A stretch of DNA of 64,000 nt from the NCBI GenBank assembly GCA_029876055.1, contig CM056876.1, positions 5,456,001 through 5,520,000 of the forward strand. Direction: 5' to 3'. The notes under the pieces were generated by a model. It did not search any database. It worked only from the letters and a program-made list of their open reading frames with translations, and was not told the DNA's origin. This document shows positions 21,899-34,792 of the stretch, in pieces. The translations under genes and the position numbers were made by a program. The number at the start of each line of letters is the position of its first letter. Positions within the stretch are counted from its first letter, which is position 1. Source of the DNA: Madurella fahalii. Taxonomy: Eukaryota; Ascomycota; Sordariomycetes; Sordariales.

Positions 21899-23194
21899 TT
21901 AAAATAGACCAAAACAGTTGGCGTAATACGTGACAGTAGCGCTCCAGTCCGAAAAGACACCAATCACTCCGACATCCTGTGCTAGGACGTGCAGCAGGTT
22001 GTACACATCTCCCTCGTTGTTGGTGACATTGGCGATGCTGCTGTAGTAGTAGCCGCCGCCAGACCCGTCGCCCAACCAACCGCTGCGCTCCAGACTCCAA
22101 GTAATGATCTTCAGGCCGTGCTGTTTTGCGGTCTGGGCATACTCGCTGGGAACAATCCTGCCGTCCTCGACGGCGACCAGATAGGGCAGAGGCGGCGCCA
22201 CAATCTTGACTCCGGCTCTGGCATACATTTCGAGGTTGGCCACAGCATGTGGCATGCCCTGGCTGTCACCGCTCTCATCCAACAGGACGGCCTGCCTGCC
22301 CCATCTGGGTTCTGCCTCGAGCCAGTACAGGACGTCGTCGTAGAGAAACGACTGCGGCCATACGCGCTCGGGTCTGATACCCGCGGCCTTGAACTCGTCG
22401 ATCATTTGCTGCGCATATCTAGCCTGCGTGTAGCTGCTGCCCGGCGGGAACGGCATCGGCACCTCGGGCGTCTTGAGTTCAGGTGTAAATTTGAGGCCCA
22501 GGCCATCGACAAGGTCGATGAATTCGCGAAGCTTCAGCACGCGACTGCACGTCTTCGCATAAAGATCGGTCCGATAGCTAGGTGTGCCGCCGAGGTATTC
22601 GGCAGGCGTGGTAGCGGCTGGGTTGGACGCGTCCATCTTGGCGCACAGCGTCTTGATCTCGGCGAGGGTGAAATCAGAAGTGCAACACTTGGCGGTCGCG
22701 CTCGAGCCATTAGCGGCTGGCGTGAAAGGAGTGGTGCATTTGGCGTTGAGCTCGGGAATCGCAACCACGTTCGTCGTCGTGTGCAAATCACACTGCGCAT
22801 GACGGCAGACGAGTTGCTGATCCTTGGTGAATGTGACGTCGCATTCCTGAATGCCAGCACCCATACGCGTCTACTCAGGTCAGCGGCGATCAGGGGCCCT
22901 CGACGGGGGACTGACCCCAGCCATTATGGACTCATAGGTATGTTCGGGGAATTGTAGAGTTCCACCACCGCGATGCGAAATGCTCCAATCGCTGGGTTTC
23001 ATCTCTTTTTCCGAGCATGAGGCGAGCCGCCTCTTGAGAGGGCCGTCGTCCATGTTGTCCACAAGCCAGTAAGGACGGGGACCCAGAGAGATCCGCTTGA
23101 TTGGGGATGACTTTCCGCGTCCATGGCTATAGCCTGGGGCCGCGAAGGCCGGGACGATGAGGACTAAGCAGCCGAAAAAATGAAAACTCAACAT
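21899..23194 (-). CDS. secreted glycerophosphodiester phosphodiesterase (GDPD)
   Basis: Two exons on the minus strand: 23194-22916 and 22870-21899, giving 416 aa. The intron is 45 nt (GTCAGT...GTAG). A signal peptide (MLSFHFFGCLVLIVPAFA) precedes the catalytic domain. Catalytic features are HRGGGTLQFPEHT at residues 74-86, MGAGIQECDVTFTKDQQLVCRHAQCDLH (acid residues and second His) across the junction, and a TIM-barrel-like C-terminal half ending in GVFSDWSATVTYYANCFGLF. The enzyme should release glycerol-3-phosphate from deacylated phospholipids outside the cell, a phosphate and carbon scavenging role. No GPI signal is evident. Neighbouring secreted oxidase and SET genes share its strand. 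Confidence 0.92.
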
Positions 23195-25739
23195 TGTCGT
23201 TGCGAAGCCGACGAGATTGCGGGGATCGCTAGCAATACATGGGGGTACCGCGGCTAATATACTACTAAGTATACTACTGCTCGCGGGACGTCTCAGACTG
23301 GAGCGGGAGATGATGCGCGCCGCACACGCACGTCTTCCATTTAACCCCCACGTGTCGAGGTTGGGAGCCCTACATCATCGGTGCCATGGCAACGGATCCA
23401 GTTTGTCCCTTAGCCTAGTACGGCGCTGTTGCGAGTGATTTGCTGTCGTATCTCATTGTCGCGAGAGGGGCAAAACATCTGCGGTATTCGAGGCTGTACG
23501 TGGCTGGGGATGCCATCGAGCTTCCACATTCGTGATACTACCACAAACCAGGGTCCCTGGTAGGAGGGTTTCAGCGACCTCTCGATTCTCTGCCTGTTGA
23601 GGTGTGCGGCAGCGGGGATGTGTGATTGGTGGGAGCGGCTCGGCAACAGGGGCCCTCCACCACATACGGGAATTGATGCCCAGCGATACCGCGCTGTCGC
23701 TAGGATCAAATTTCTGGATGTACTGTAATTAACCAAGAGGCGTGGGGAGGGCCTGGCTGTGTGATACCAAGCTTTTGGGTTGAAGGCTGGCGCGTCCTGG
23801 GACCCTGGTTGCCGCACCGGATGATATACAGCGATTGCTAATTGGAGACATATGTACTGGAAGAATGATGAAGCTATGAGCAGCCGAATCCGAGAAGAAG
23901 TTCGTTTTATGTCCTTCTTGCCCGGACTTTTAACATAATTAGCGGCTTGACAGTCATGCCGAGTTGACCGTGACCAGACGCATCGTTCTGGTCTGACAAC
24001 CACCGCCGTAATCGTTGCTTGTGGACTAATTAGTATTGCACTGTACAAACACGATCGGGCGCTTCCTGTGTCTTTGGTCGCCGGCACCAACTGAATCCCC
24101 AGAATTGCGTGGAAAGAGCTTGAACCTATCGATTGGCGAACGGACTACCTAGGTGATCACTGCTATTGCTCTTTTAGCAGTAGCCAGCTCTAAGTTTCCA
24201 GTACATAACATGTAGCGTAGGGATCTCGAACGGAACATGTCTAGTACCTGATGAAGGATTAGTTGCTCCCAATTTTACAATGGATTCTACTAGTACTAGA
24301 CAACTGCATCCTCGTCTTCAGGGAATAAGAAAACACCAACGCACTTTAAGTCGCCGTTCTTGACGATCTCCAGCTGGGCAACGGCCAGACTCCGGTTGCA
24401 GGGCACGAACAACGATCTACTCGCCGAAGTAGACGCCGACTATGCCAACCAAGTGATCCTCCGCAAGACACTACTAGCTGTAGGCTACTGTGGGACAACT
24501 TAGTGATACTACAAGGTGAAGTGTTGGACGTCATAAATAACATGGTGTTAATAGTTAGCATCCTCTTAAAGGGGGCCTGGGCAATACGATTACAGGGTTG
24601 CGTGGATACAGGTAGGAGTATATAATATCCGTTGGTACGCTCATATTACCTTCCGTTTGATGGTTTTATAATCATTCTAAATTGGATGAGCAACGAGGAT
24701 AAAGGAGTGGCATCTCGAACGAGGCTGTTGATGACTCTACAGCAGTATAATTACCTACGATCAAACTGGTTCCGTCTTTTCTCCTAAGGAATTTTATACA
24801 GAGAACGCACAGGTGCCAAAAACCCCGATTTCGGACAGGACCTAGTTTTTGAGTGGTGTAATGCCTCGGCTCCGCTTTATGCGCGTATATGCGGAATGAT
24901 CACCGCTGCAGGGTTCATGTTTACCTAGCAGGGGGACAGTCTGACATTAATGACACTTCATTAACTATCTACAACTCCTTACAGTAAGCGTGCTAACAAC
25001 GGGGTTGGTTGCCCGCGCAAAGTACAGAGGTCTAAGTGGCCAAAGTGGCGACATTATGGTCAAAGAACCCCTTTCCCCGCGAGGTAGCACCCGAGTGGAT
25101 GCCTCATTTCGTCGAGCCGAAGTGACCGGTATGCAGACCTGAGGCGCAGTTACATCCCTTTTCTCTGGTTTGCTTACAAACGCGTGAGCGGCAGGCGTAT
25201 CGAACTGTCTTCGGAATGAGAAAAGCCCCTTGGATGCTAGTATTATCAACCTGAAATTGGTATTAGCGACTCTGTACACCCCGCTCGCGCACGCTTCATC
25301 CAGTTGTTCGGCGGTTTGAAGAAAGACGGCAAAGTATGAACAGAGTATTAGGGAGAGTTCAGTGGTAGGAGTAGCTTTGAGTCATCTACCGAACCCCTTA
25401 GGTTGGATGCAAGATGTAATGCGCTAGCAACCGTAAAGTTCAGTAATCCAGGCCAATTGAACCTCCTGAATGTATGCCGAGCCAACGAAGCGACCCACTG
25501 AGCGTTCAAGGGGAACTGTTCTACACCGCTTCTGGGATATCGCTATATTCCGACTTTTCCCATCTATTCCCGGTATCCTCTGTCCTCCGTTCCACCCCTC
25601 CTCTCTCTAGAAAGATCTCAAGTTTCCTCTCGAAGTTTTTCATCCCGAAGTGTCATAGGTTACAGTTAACGTCTCCGTACAGTGTTTGTTCAAATCTTCT
25701 TCCGAGGCCGGAGGCAAACATAACCGGTAACACTGCAGC
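23195..25739. other. gene-poor, AT-richer stretch
   Basis: About 2.5 kb without a supportable gene. The longest ORF (23410-24090, minus, 226 aa) has no recognisable domain and sits across low-information sequence. AT content rises between 24100 and 24900. I see no terminal repeats or transposase motif. It may be decayed sequence, with the MFS promoter at its right end. Confidence 0.5.
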
Positions 25740-27293
25740 ATGACCAGCAAGTCTTTACCGCACAGTGCACACAGCACTGCAGAACAAGAATCCCAAACGA
25801 ACGACTGGAGGGGACCTGATGATCCGGATTGTCCTTATAACTGGCCGATGTGGAAGCGCATCTATATTACCAGCATACCCGCGTTTCTCTGCATCAACGT
25901 GTGAGCATAGCCCTCCACCTCAACTACAGATTCTGACTCATGCAGGTCCTTCGCATCTTCCGTTTACACATCTGGAGCCAACGACATCGCAGAGCATTTC
26001 GGGGTATCCTATACAGTATCCCTGCTGGGCCTTTCCCTCTTTCTTTGGGGCCTTGGACTTGGAGCCATTATTGCGGCACCTGTTAGCGAGTCTTATGGTC
26101 GCAGGGTTGTATATCTAGCAACCGTTCCGATATTCGGCTTGTTTATCCTAGGGTCAGGGTTGGCACAAAACTTCGCTACTTTGGCCATCTGTCGCTTCTT
26201 TGCCGGCTTCTTTGGGAGCGCAGTGGTTTCGGTTGGCGGAGGCACAAACGCAGATGTCTGGCCCCCTGCCCTAGCGGGATTGGTTTATCCTTTTTACTTC
26301 GTGTCTCCTTTTCTCGGGCCAGCCTTTGGTATGCTACTTAATCTATATTCCCGGCTTCTCTTGAAAGCTCTCCGCACTAACCATCTCTCCCTAGGGCCTG
26401 TAATTGGCGGTTTCGTTAACGAGAGCCTGGACTTCCGCTGGCTCGAATGGGTGATTCTCTTTATGATCGCATTCAACTACCTCTACTCCCTTCCACAACC
26501 CGAAACCTACAAGAAGACCATTCTCCGGAAGCGCGCCCGCAGGGAGGGATCCAATGTGCTTCCACCACGCAAAGCACCCTTCCCTTCCAGCGCCCTCGTC
26601 CAGCGCATCCTCCTCAAGCCATTCAAGATGCTCCTCGTCGAGTCCATCGTGCTGTTCATGACCATATATATGGCGTTCAATTTCGCAGTATTTTACAGCT
26701 TCTTCGCCGCGTTCCCGCATATATTTGGCGGCCAGTACAACTTCACGCTTGCTCAACAGGGGCTGACCTTCACCTCCATTGCCTTGGGCTGCGTTGTCGG
26801 TTTTCTCGCCGTGGTCTATATAGATCGGCGAACATACTCTCGGTTAGAGGCGAAGTATGGTGTTGGCGCAGTGCCGCCAGAGCACCGCCTCTATGGTGCA
26901 ATGGTAGGCTGTGCTCTCAACCCGGCCAGCCTCTTCTGGTTTGGCTGGACCGCCGACGCGGGCGTGCATTGGCTGAGTCCAGTTGTAGCAGCTGTGCCGT
27001 TTGCAGTGGGGAACATCATGGTGTACAGCAGCGGCGCACTGTATATCATGGACTCGTATGGATCACTACACGGTGCCAGCGCCTTGAGTGCCAACAGCCT
27101 CCTTCGGTATGCAGGCGGAGGTGCGTTCCCGCTGTTCACTGTACAGATGTTCTCCGTTCTGGGAATTGGTTGGGCAAGTAGTCTGCTGGGCTTTGTGTCG
27201 GTGGTGCTGGTGCCTGTACCGTGGGTGTTGTTCAAGTACGGAAGGAGGATTAGGGCGCATAGTCGGTATATTACGACCGAGCAACTGGAATAA
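25740..27293 (+). CDS. MFS drug/polyamine-type (DHA1) transporter
   Basis: Three exons: 25740-25900, 25946-26328 and 26395-27293, giving 480 aa. Introns are 45 nt (GTGAGC...GCAG) and 66 nt (GTATGC...CTAG). The N-terminus shows DDPDCPYNWPMWKR, typical of fungal DHA1 transporters, then motif A-like SESYGRRVVYLAT between helices 2 and 3. PFLGPAFG-PVIGGFV (motif C) is rebuilt by splicing intron 2. PETYKKTILRKRARR marks the central loop. About twelve membrane helices are visible. Intron 2 is a multiple of three and lacks stops, so intron retention would add 22 residues inside motif C rather than truncate. It lies about 0.8 kb from a polyketide synthase relic, suggesting a former metabolite export role. 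Confidence 0.9.
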
Positions 27294-28079
27294 GGGAACC
27301 AGGCCGTGGGGCTACAAACGATGGGGAGTAGACACTAATCCGCCTAAGTAAAGATAAGATGACATCTTGCGGTGATTTACTTGAGAGCACGGCGCGACGC
27401 ACTCATGAAACGGATTCTTATGCCGATATCGGTATCCTTCATGATAACGGTGCTGAGTCAAATCATCTTTGAGGCCGGAGATTGCTTCGCTAGGTCTCAT
27501 AAAAGGGAACTAGCACAGCTCTTCAACAGTTGTTGTCAATGTATTCGGCGGCTTGATGCACGCCAATTATCATTAATATATTCTCTTCCCTGTTCGCTCA
27601 TGCGGTGTTTTATGCCGTCCTCTGATGCTGGTTATCGCGGCCGACAGCCAAACATCCGTTATACAGAAATCTGCGGTTATACTAGTACTGGCACGAACAG
27701 TTACCAACGCGTATTTACGGGTGGTTGCCGGCACCGGCGATGAAACCAACCGGCAAATGTTAGCTTGTTCGGCAGCGAGAGATTATGAACGACTGTCTGC
27801 GAGTTGTAATCGATCACAATCTTGGCGAATCTGCGATGACAACTGCCGGCCTGAGACAAGAATCGTTGCAGTAACGACTACAATGGGTGGAATGGATGTC
27901 TTTGCAAATGCGTTGTGGACGGCCCATTTGATGGTGTTAACATTTGTAGCCCGCCGATTCTCCTTCAGATGGAATAAGAAAATATTATCCCGCAGGTCCT
28001 CAATAACCATACCAGGTGTGCCATCTCATCATCTGCAGCAGGAGTGGCATCAACAATGAAACATCGGCAAGGATTACAC
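27294..28079. other. AT-richer stretch without a supported gene
   Basis: Contains overlapping ORFs of up to 144 aa (27625-28059, plus) with no family resemblance I can defend. It lies between the transporter and the polyketide synthase relic and may hold further decayed parts of that gene. Confidence 0.4.
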
Positions 28080-28750
28080 ACGGCTATCATTCCCACGAAT
28101 ACGAAGTAAACGAAGGAAAGGGTGACACCTGTGATACGGCCTTTGTGCGGCGCGTCTTCGAGTTAACGCAACCCCGGGGGATTACGGGCATTATCCAAGC
28201 GGCCATGGTTCTCACGGTAGATTTCTTCCCAGGTCGACCCTTATTCCTCTAAGTACCGCTGAAAAATTGACGCAGCCTATGATTAGGACAAGGAGTTTGA
28301 AGCCATAGAGCTAGACGACTATCAGTCCGTCGCTGCCGCAAAGGTGTCAGGAGCCTTGAACCTACATGACGCCTTCGCCTGAGTAGGCATCCTCCTCTGG
28401 CCAGCCACTTGACTCCTTCACACTCCTTTTAAGCGTCTCCGACATTACAGAGGTCAATCCACTCACGCCGCTGCAAGCGCTTTCTTTGACGCATTTGCCG
28501 CCCACCGTCGATCCCTCGACCTACCCGTGCAGTCTCGGCCTTGGTGTGGTTGAAGGCCTCGGCTAGATTGCGGAGCTAGAGCCCTTGGGCCCTCGACTGA
28601 CAACTCGGGTCTGGGGTTCCGGCTAGCGGATCGCTTCCGCCGCGACGCTCAGAGAACCTCTAAAGGCGGGGCACTGCGCACCGTCTTCACTGTGTCGATC
28701 CTCCAGCCGCAAGCGTACATGCCTTGGTGACTAGAATTGCGTTCTGCTCG
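28080..28750 (+). pseudogene. relic of a polyketide synthase ketoreductase (KR) domain
   Basis: Translated fragments in several plus-strand frames line up in order with a fungal reducing PKS KR domain. First VRRVFELTQPRGITGIIQAAMVL (28138-28212), then, after a possible intron ending in TTAG at about 28288, DKEFEAIELDDYQSV and AAKVSGALNLHDAFA followed by TGA (28380-28382). Next LLLSVSDIT, then in another frame THAAASAFFDAFAAHRRSL, and CSLGLGVVEGLG followed by a stop. ILQPQAYMPW near 28705 suits the linker after KR. At least two stops and two frameshifts break it. No KS, AT or ACP domain is seen nearby, so only a fragment remains. Confidence 0.72.
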
Positions 28751-29281
28751 AGCTAAAGTAGGTACGACTACTAGACTATTAGGTATCGAAATCCAGGCAT
28801 TACCGTGTGGATTGTGGAGCTTGCTTTCCATTCCTGAGTTACAACCCTTGGGACGGGGGTGAAATCCGGCTTGTGGTCATAGATATTCTTCAGAGAAGTC
28901 CAAATCCATGTATCTACAATAGATCAGAAGTCCACTTGGGACTCGTGGGGATATCAGCATTCAGTCGACGACATCCTGGACAGCTCTATCTGGTAAAAGA
29001 GAGTCACGGTGCGAGAGCGCTAAACTTTCAAAGGCCACTGCACGTAAGGCCACTGAATACCGTTGACATCTGCACCATAGATACCGCCATTTTAATTGCT
29101 GCTTACAGACCAACTTTCGGGTGCCTTTCTAACAGATCTTCAGCTCATCGCCTAGGCCGCGGTTGCGGCACTGGCCGCCCTCAGCCCTGATCTAGGTCCG
29201 TGTCTCAGGGTCAAGGGCAATGTCCCACCGAAACTTATGCGAGGTAATATTTCCATTCGATTCTGTGAACCAAAGACGAGC
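28751..29281. other. noncoding stretch 3' of BOR1-like gene
   Basis: No supported gene. It lies between the PKS relic and the 3' end of the anion transporter gene. Confidence 0.4.
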
Positions 29282-31444
29282 TCATCGATGAAGGCTCCCT
29301 GCCCGTTGCCTCGGAACTCCGAACCGGCGCTCGCTCCTTCTCCGTTCAAGGCCCCATTCTTCCTCAGTGGAGTGCTCTGGAAGTGCAGGTTTTCCACCCA
29401 GGCTGGCGAGGACTATCTTGTTCGTCGCCGTGAAATCGTCGAGCACTTGGAGCTCTTGCAGTCTAAACAATCTGGGGACGACCAATATCCTCAACGGGAT
29501 GAGCAGCATGATCAGCACAGGAAACCCAATCGCGGCTAGAGTGTGTGAAATTGCAACGCATGTAACGACAGTGGAGAACTGTATAGCGATGTATAGCCAG
29601 ATCTTCCGCTTTCGGACTTGTAGTAGAGGCTCGTCCCGCTGAATAAATCGTTCTTCAGCTTGGAGATAGATGAACTTTTGGAGAATACCGTTTGATTCGA
29701 TGGAACCCCACTATGGAAATAGTTAGCGAGAACGTGGATGTCTCGTATTTCTGGCGTTGACGCACACCGACTACGAAGAAGACGCCGGCGAAGACAGCAG
29801 CAGGCATGGTATGCAGTACCACCAGGAGCGGCCCTGTCATGGTACCGATGAGAGCTAGCCCCATCAGGAAATGGGAGATACGTTGCTCAACAACCGCTTC
29901 CGCAATCACTACTGGCCGACGGATCTCGGTTCCCTCGCCTTCAGCGGTGGGAATAACGCGGAGCCCCGTCTTGTAGATAGTGAGTGAGTCAGTGTGCACC
30001 GGCGCTTGCGGAACGAGACCATTCGGCATGGGAAGTCCCAGGATCCCTGAGACAAAGGTGGTACACCCTAGGAGAAAGAAGTCCCAGTGGAAACCGCCGG
30101 GTTTCTTTAGAGGAAACTGCCGCGCTTGAGCCGTAATGCTGCTGACGTTCTTGAACTTACGTTAGCGTCTTGAGAGTTGCACCGCTACTCGGAGTAATAC
30201 CCACGTGGTCATAGTAGAAAAGCAGCATAACTAAGAAGCCAAAGGGCATTGCCACAAAAACCCAGCCTGTGTCAAGGTTCCAGAAATCTATCAGCCAGTT
30301 TCGTGGCTGGGTTGGGGCGAAGGCTTTGGTGACGGGGACGCGGCCAACGTGTGTCGACTCGATCCTTCCAGAGATATGCGAGAAGCCAACCCAGAACAGG
30401 GTGCAAAACTGAATCTTGTTAGACCAATAGGCGAGGTTGGAGAGGCGAGACGGAGCACGCACTACGTAGGCATAGTCGGCGAGCAGCCCTCGGAATCCGG
30501 CCTTCCAGATCTTGCCTGATCCCAGCTTCTCAAGCGCGTAGACGGACGCAAAGTATAGGATGGCGATCATGCAAGCCAAGTATCCAGCCGTGGATCCATG
30601 CTCGTCAAACTCATTGACCAGCTCTTCAACGCCCTTGACTGCGTGTGTTGTCAGAAAAATGTCGTTGCTTTTGCCGGGCATGCGCTTACTGATGTAAATG
30701 ATGCCGACATACATGCCGAAAGACTCGCTGGAGAAGTCGGTCACGTAGCGCATGTAGTCGCAGCCGTTGAGAATGGCCACAAGCCAATGGAAGATGGCTG
30801 CCCATATCCCGGTCCACGCCATGAATTGGGGGTAGATGGAGACATCGTAAATGCTGATGATGTCGTAGATGGTGAAGTTGAACAGCGATATCAGGCCGGT
30901 GACGCCGACGATGGTCAAGGGCTGGCAGCCAAGCACGCTGAAAACGATTGCTGCTAGAGCCGACGAGAAGAGAGCTTCATTGATACCAAAGAACTCACCG
31001 GTGCGTCGGTACATGTCAAGCGTGTAGGCAATAGCGGGCAGCAGACTATGTGGATTAGAAAACATCTGGCGCCCCAGAAATGCGAGAGAAAACATGAAAA
31101 GGGGACGAGAGGCATCCTTACTTAACAAAGTACATGCGAACGGTGCTGGCAATGGTCCGGTATGTCCAGGCGTCGGTAATATCGCTCCAATAATACGGCA
31201 GCCTCCTCAAGATGTCGTGGTAAATGCCGCGCCCAGGCCGCAGGGCTCTCCAGCGACGCCAGCCTTGGAGGTCGGTGTAAGAGTATGATGCCTTGGTTTC
31301 CTCTCTACCCAGCGGCTCCAGCCCGCCCCCATTCCTGTGTGTTTCGTCATACGGACCGGCGTCCGCCGCCGTACCAGAATCTTGGCTCACAGGCGTAGAC
31401 GAACCCATTTCCTGGACCGGCGCTTGTGAGCGCTGGTACGACAT
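29282..31444 (-). CDS. SLC4-family anion/borate transporter, BOR1-like
   Basis: Four exons on the minus strand: 31444-31122, 31045-30205, 30149-29766 and 29710-29282, giving 658 aa. Introns are 76, 55 and 55 nt with GTAAGG, GTGGGT and GTGCGT donors. The N-terminus is disordered, then GRGIYHDILRRLPYYWSDITDAW leads into the membrane domain. Family landmarks are LLPAIAYTLDMYRRTGEFFGINEAL, VLGCQPLTIVGVTGLISLFNFTIYDI, FYYDHNVSSITAQARQFPLKKPGGFHWDFFLLG and LGLPMPNGLVPQAPVHTDSL. The C-terminal QRDEPLLQVRKRKIWLYIAIQ segment follows. About twelve membrane spans fit yeast Bor1, a plasma-membrane borate/bicarbonate-type exporter. The last intron uses a weak GTGCGT donor but restores the conserved GWGSIESNG junction. 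Confidence 0.92.
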
Positions 31445-32230
31445 TTCTCGTTAGCCTGAACGATGAGGCCCACAGCGGATGAGGAGTTGGGAGAACAGTT
31501 TAGCTGGGAAGTGCGGGTTTATCGGGGACTCGGCGCCGCAACTCGCCGTGCCAGTTGGTGATTTATATCCCCAGCTGGGGCAAAGGGGTCCCACAGAGGT
31601 CGTCATTTTAATGCACGAATGTCTGTCACCGCCCGACATACGGAGCTGGGGTAAGCGGCGTAGTCTGCATCTTGGCTTGCCCCCGAAAACGGCCAATTCT
31701 TGCTGCAAGGTGAGACATTTGACCAACCACCATGCTATCCTCCAGGATCAAATCTTTCCCCTCGTTAATACGCTCTCCTCACAAATTTGGACTGCTACCT
31801 CCCGTTAGCACTACCGAGCTCCAGTAATGAAAACAAGGTTGTAAATAGCACGGTGAAACCAGTCGGGTGGGCCGTGCCGACTTGGCTTGCTTTCCACGAG
31901 GTGACGTTGTGGACACCCGCGAAATTCTCTGCACATCCCTGCACCTTGGGTTCCTGTGACGGAGGTCTGCGGCGCGGGCACGGGCACTGGCGTACCAAAA
32001 GAAGCCAATTGTGATTGGAAGGAGGCGGGAAAACCCGGCCGGGAGTGGGGCTCGTTTCTCTGCCCGGGCAGTGACGACCCAACATCATCCAATTAGAGCG
32101 CGATACTCCTAGCTTGCTGCAAGAGTTCCACTCCCATTCCGTCCCGCCACAACCGGGCCAAAGTCTGATACCATGCAGACCGTCCTCCGAGAGGTAGCAT
32201 TCGTACATTCGTATACTCAAGTGTTCATTT
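31445..32230. other. divergent intergenic region
   Basis: Promoter region shared by the BOR1-like gene (-) and the SET gene (+). Several overlapping ORFs here are random. No repeat or RNA gene seen. Confidence 0.5.
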
Positions 32231-34261
32231 ATGGCCCAGCGACAGCCACCGCTGAGCTCTCGCTTGAGGGCCAAGATGAATTCTCCCACGCAACTGGACT
32301 CTCTCCGCCGGAATCTCAGCCGCGACATCCTCGACCATGTCACTGAGGCACTGCGAGATTCCTCGTCCACAGAGCGTCTAACCCACCCCGTATTACGATT
32401 TGAGGTGTTCATAGAGGATGCTAATGACGACGGAGCTGGCGACGGCAGCAACGGTGATGTCACCGCACCAGCCACCCGTAGGCCACTCGTATCGGTGAGT
32501 CAAGCCGCTCCTGACGGGCATCGCGGATCGACGCGCGGATTCTGAGACGTTTGGCAGAGGCTGCTCGACTTGTCAGAAATAATTGTGTCTGCCACGCCGA
32601 GACAAACCAGGGCGCCATCACCAGGAGCCCGCGCAAGCGCTGGGGAGTCCCCTGCACCACCTACAATTCCGGAGCACCCACCGCCGCCACCGACTCTTTG
32701 TGCATCCGCTTCGCCCACTTCTTGCCCCGAGTCACTTAGCGAGAGCAACCGTCGACGGAAAGGGATCGGCCAGCTACGACCTGCTCGTGCCGACATCATG
32801 GTCGTAGATAGCATTGACAGCCAACGGCAGATGCAAGTCCCAGCCCGCAGCTTCCCCAAGCGAGCAAAGGTCGACAATGAAGCTGCCGCTACTCTCCAGG
32901 AAGCTTCGTTGAACAAGTTCATCGTCGGGATCTGGGAGCAGATACACGGAGGCATCGATCTAGACCCGCAAAGCATTCTGGAGCAGTGGCAGGCGGCGGC
33001 ATCGGCGGGGGCCACGGCCAACGCTGCGAAGATCCACAACCACACGGGCCGTACCCCTGGCTTCGGCCCCTTGCCTGCCATGGCCGGCCCTGTTGAAGCC
33101 AGCGGGTCGTTCAACCAGAGCAATTCCTTCTGTCGCAAAGTCACCCAGGCAAGCCGCACCAGTCGATCCATTGAGGTGATTGTACAAGCCCGCTGGGTTG
33201 AGCATTTTGAGTCCTACGTCAACTTCTTCGCCTCGTCCAACCCGTCTCTATCGGTAAAGAAGTGCCGGAAAGCGGTATTGCTAGAGGCTTGCAAAGATTT
33301 TGGTTGGACAGAGAAAGACATGCGCAACCGGATGCGCATCTGGAGCGGATATAAGGAGATCAAGGATGCTGGGGGTTGGGTCGCCATCGTTTTCGCCGGC
33401 ATCGGTATCTACCGTTTCTGCAAGTACCGCATCGGCTTCGACGCCGAAGGCCTGCAGAGCCTACAGGCGCTTCGTCCGAGGATGGAGGTCGCTGCCGACA
33501 CCCTGCATCCAAACTGGCGCCACTTGCTTGCCATCGTTGGCGAGTCATCGGAACCGCGCTTTACAGGCCATCCACACGATTGGGTCGTATTCCCATACGG
33601 CTCGGACCCTGTACCGCTCCGCTCTACATACCTCACACGCGACCCCCTATTTAGCTTCGAGCACCTCGACAAATCCGTAATCGACGTCCGGGCCTGGGGG
33701 AGCGACGATCCGCGGTGGGTGCCGCCCGCCATCCCAACGGCTTGTTTCAAGGCCGCCTTTACATGTCGCAGCTGCGGCCAAGAGCAGTCCGACGATGCTA
33801 AGCTGAATGCCTGTTACTGTTTTCCGTCTCTCTTTGGAGGTCCCCGGGCAGCCAGTCCAGTACAAGTCTTCCAGACCTCCAATGGGCGCAATAACGGCCT
33901 GCAGGCACTCCTGCCGTTTGATCGCGGCACGGCCGTTGGAGAGCTCGTCGGGCTCGTCACCAACGACCTGCAAGACGTTGACGTGCTGAGCAGCTCGACC
34001 GGCAGCCGCACCTACCAGATCTGGCAGGGCAGGCAGGGCAATTATACGCGGTTCGTGAATCACAGTTGCAGACCTAACGCGCAGTTCCAAAGCTTTGTGT
34101 GGATGAGCATAGAGCGGATCGTCCTGGTGAGTAAGGGAATTAGTGCCGGCCAGGAGATCACGGTCGATTATTCCGAGCGTTACTGGCGCGGGCTTGAAAA
34201 GGAGTGCCTCTGCGGCGAGGGTTGCTGTAGATATAAAACTGGCAGTCTAGGTATGGTATAG
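32231..34261 (+). CDS. SET-domain protein with C-terminal SET and post-SET-like cysteines
   Basis: Two exons: 32231-32494 and 32558-34261, giving 655 aa. The intron is 63 nt (GTGAGT...GCAG). The N-terminal 180 residues are Ser/Pro-rich with a basic cluster (FPKRAK) that could be a nuclear signal. A conserved central domain (VKKCRKAVLLEACKDFGWTEKDMRNRMRIW...WVAIVFAGIGIYRFCKYRIGFD) is typical of a fungal SET family. A cysteine pair CRSCGQ precedes the SET domain, whose core is FVNHSCRPNAQF and AGQEITVDYSERYW, followed by ECLCGEGCC. Probable protein lysine methyltransferase; the target is unknown. Met16 is an alternative start. Confidence 0.88.
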
Positions 34262-34792
34262 TTTGGTAGTTGGCGCATGTCCTCAGATAGAGTTCATTTG
34301 CCAACCTTTGATTCTGGGAAGCCTAGGCGGTGTGGTTTTGAGATGCCCTCGGAAGCCCATCATGCCATGGGCATGATTTTATCAGTGTTGCAGAGGGCTC
34401 GGTATTCCCTGGCACTGTGCCATCGCCGCGCCGTTGTCTAAGACAGCTCCTGTACAACTTTTTGCAGCGAAAACCTCCAGACGCTTGGGGAAGGGTGGAA
34501 ATAGGAGAGGTCTACCGAATTATAACATTTGTGCAATTGCGGCCATCAACAATCCAGTGTGTGTTCTGAGGGGTGGCAGAGCGCCTGCAGCCCTTCTCGG
34601 ATCGTCTCGCCCTCCTGGCTGGGTCACAAGATCCACGAACCTGTTTGGTTCTGGTTTAAACGCGGGGTGAGCACCCACCTAAACCGTCCATTATAATTGA
34701 AAGCAAATGCCAGCGCCCACGGACACCGGTTGATCAGGACATCAAACAATTTTCTAAGCTTCCTTGGCGTGACGTTGATTATTTTTGCTTCA
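34262..34792. other. intergenic region
   Basis: No supported gene; upstream sequence of the arrestin-like gene. Confidence 0.45.

Noticed and set aside
21989..22957. 322-aa ORF opposite the GDPD gene
   Set aside because: Complements conserved GDPD codons; Arg/Gly/Val-rich shadow composition.
23410..24090. 226-aa minus ORF
   Set aside because: No domain, no codon-like composition, lies in AT-richer decayed sequence.
31795..32475. 226-aa minus ORF in the BOR1/SET promoter region
   Set aside because: Overlaps the start of the SET gene and has random composition.
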